Positions 63,965-64,000 of a stretch of 64,000 bases of DNA are shown piece after piece (position 1 is the stretch's first letter; every line of letters starts with the position of its first letter). Source of the DNA: Methylovulum miyakonense HT12 (lineage in GTDB: Bacteria > Pseudomonadota > Gammaproteobacteria > Methylococcales > Methylomonadaceae). The position numbers were made by a program, and so were the translations under genes. Below the pieces are notes generated by a model, which saw only the letters and a program-made list of their open reading frames with translations, made no database searches and was not told the DNA's origin. The stretch is taken from contig NZ_KB913025.1 in NCBI RefSeq assembly GCF_000384075.1, positions 374,238 to 438,237 of the forward strand. Direction: 5' to 3'.

Positions 63965-64000
63965 ATGACAGACACGAAAAAATCACCCCAGGGCGAATGG
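63965..64000 (+). CDS. Start of a gene cut by the window edge
   Basis: ATG with GAGG upstream begins MTDTKKSPQGEW and runs off the window. Too little is visible to name it. Confidence 0.5.
   Translation, partial: MTDTKKSPQGEW

Overview
The window is chromosomal DNA of a gammaproteobacterium. Supporting genes include sspA-sspB behind a cytochrome bc1 operon, orn, rsgA, comM, serS, gltX and smpB. The overall flavour (UPF0182, RTX and TPR-sulfotransferase proteins, a TIGR03032 protein, DabAB, and a hydrogenase-4-like complex without a metal site) fits a Methylococcales-type methanotroph or a related autotrophy-capable lineage. No methane or methanol oxidation gene is in view, so this placement is inference.

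Layout. 1-9.5 kb: the 3' end of a UPF0182 gene, two paralogous small exported proteins, then a leftward translation cluster (serS, a Sel1-repeat protein, gltX, tRNA-Ala, two tRNA-Glu). Upstream of it sit an ATPase-PIN pair and an orn-crcB pair in which CrcB is a fused double-domain protein. 9.5-16.9 kb: rightward housekeeping genes (M48 protease, rsgA, comM, an outer-membrane barrel, folP) broken by accessory scraps: a lone HicB, palindromic repeats, and a MITE-like element with an 8-bp target duplication. 16.9-29.3 kb: a leftward energy and inorganic-carbon locus. It holds a six-subunit hydrogenase-4/complex I-like membrane complex (hyfB-C-E-F-G-I) whose large subunit has lost the NiFe ligands, followed by dabA-dabB. 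The two transcription units are preceded by copies of the same roughly 160-bp upstream sequence, which suggests one regulator for both. 29.5-34.3 kb: an RTX protein, a truncated RTX copy and a TPR-sulfotransferase with a likely frameshift, flanked by inverted repeats. 34.3-42.1 kb: a nitrate/nitrite transporter with a PP2C-kinase fusion, then petABC and sspAB. 42.1-48.7 kb: DUF1820, Nudix, a beta-helix exoprotein, a TIGR03032-TPR-glycosyltransferase and a cupredoxin-cytochrome c fusion.

48.7-61.5 kb: a leftward tellurium-resistance-type (Ter) locus: three TerD proteins, ATP-grasp, phosphoribosyltransferase, HAD phosphatase, PRTase/StiP, CitE-like aldolase and TerB. These match the Ter biosynthetic module. 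It is interrupted by three two-gene cassettes: ATPase + TOPRIM-like DUF4276, VapBC, and metallo-beta-lactamase + PD-(D/E)xK nuclease. The window ends with a small membrane protein, a HopJ-family protein, an isochorismatase-like hydrolase, smpB and the first codons of a divergent gene.

The strongest candidate for an undescribed system is the pairing of DabAB with a NiFe-less Hyf/Ehr-type complex under duplicated control regions. The cassette-studded Ter locus and the fused CrcB come next.
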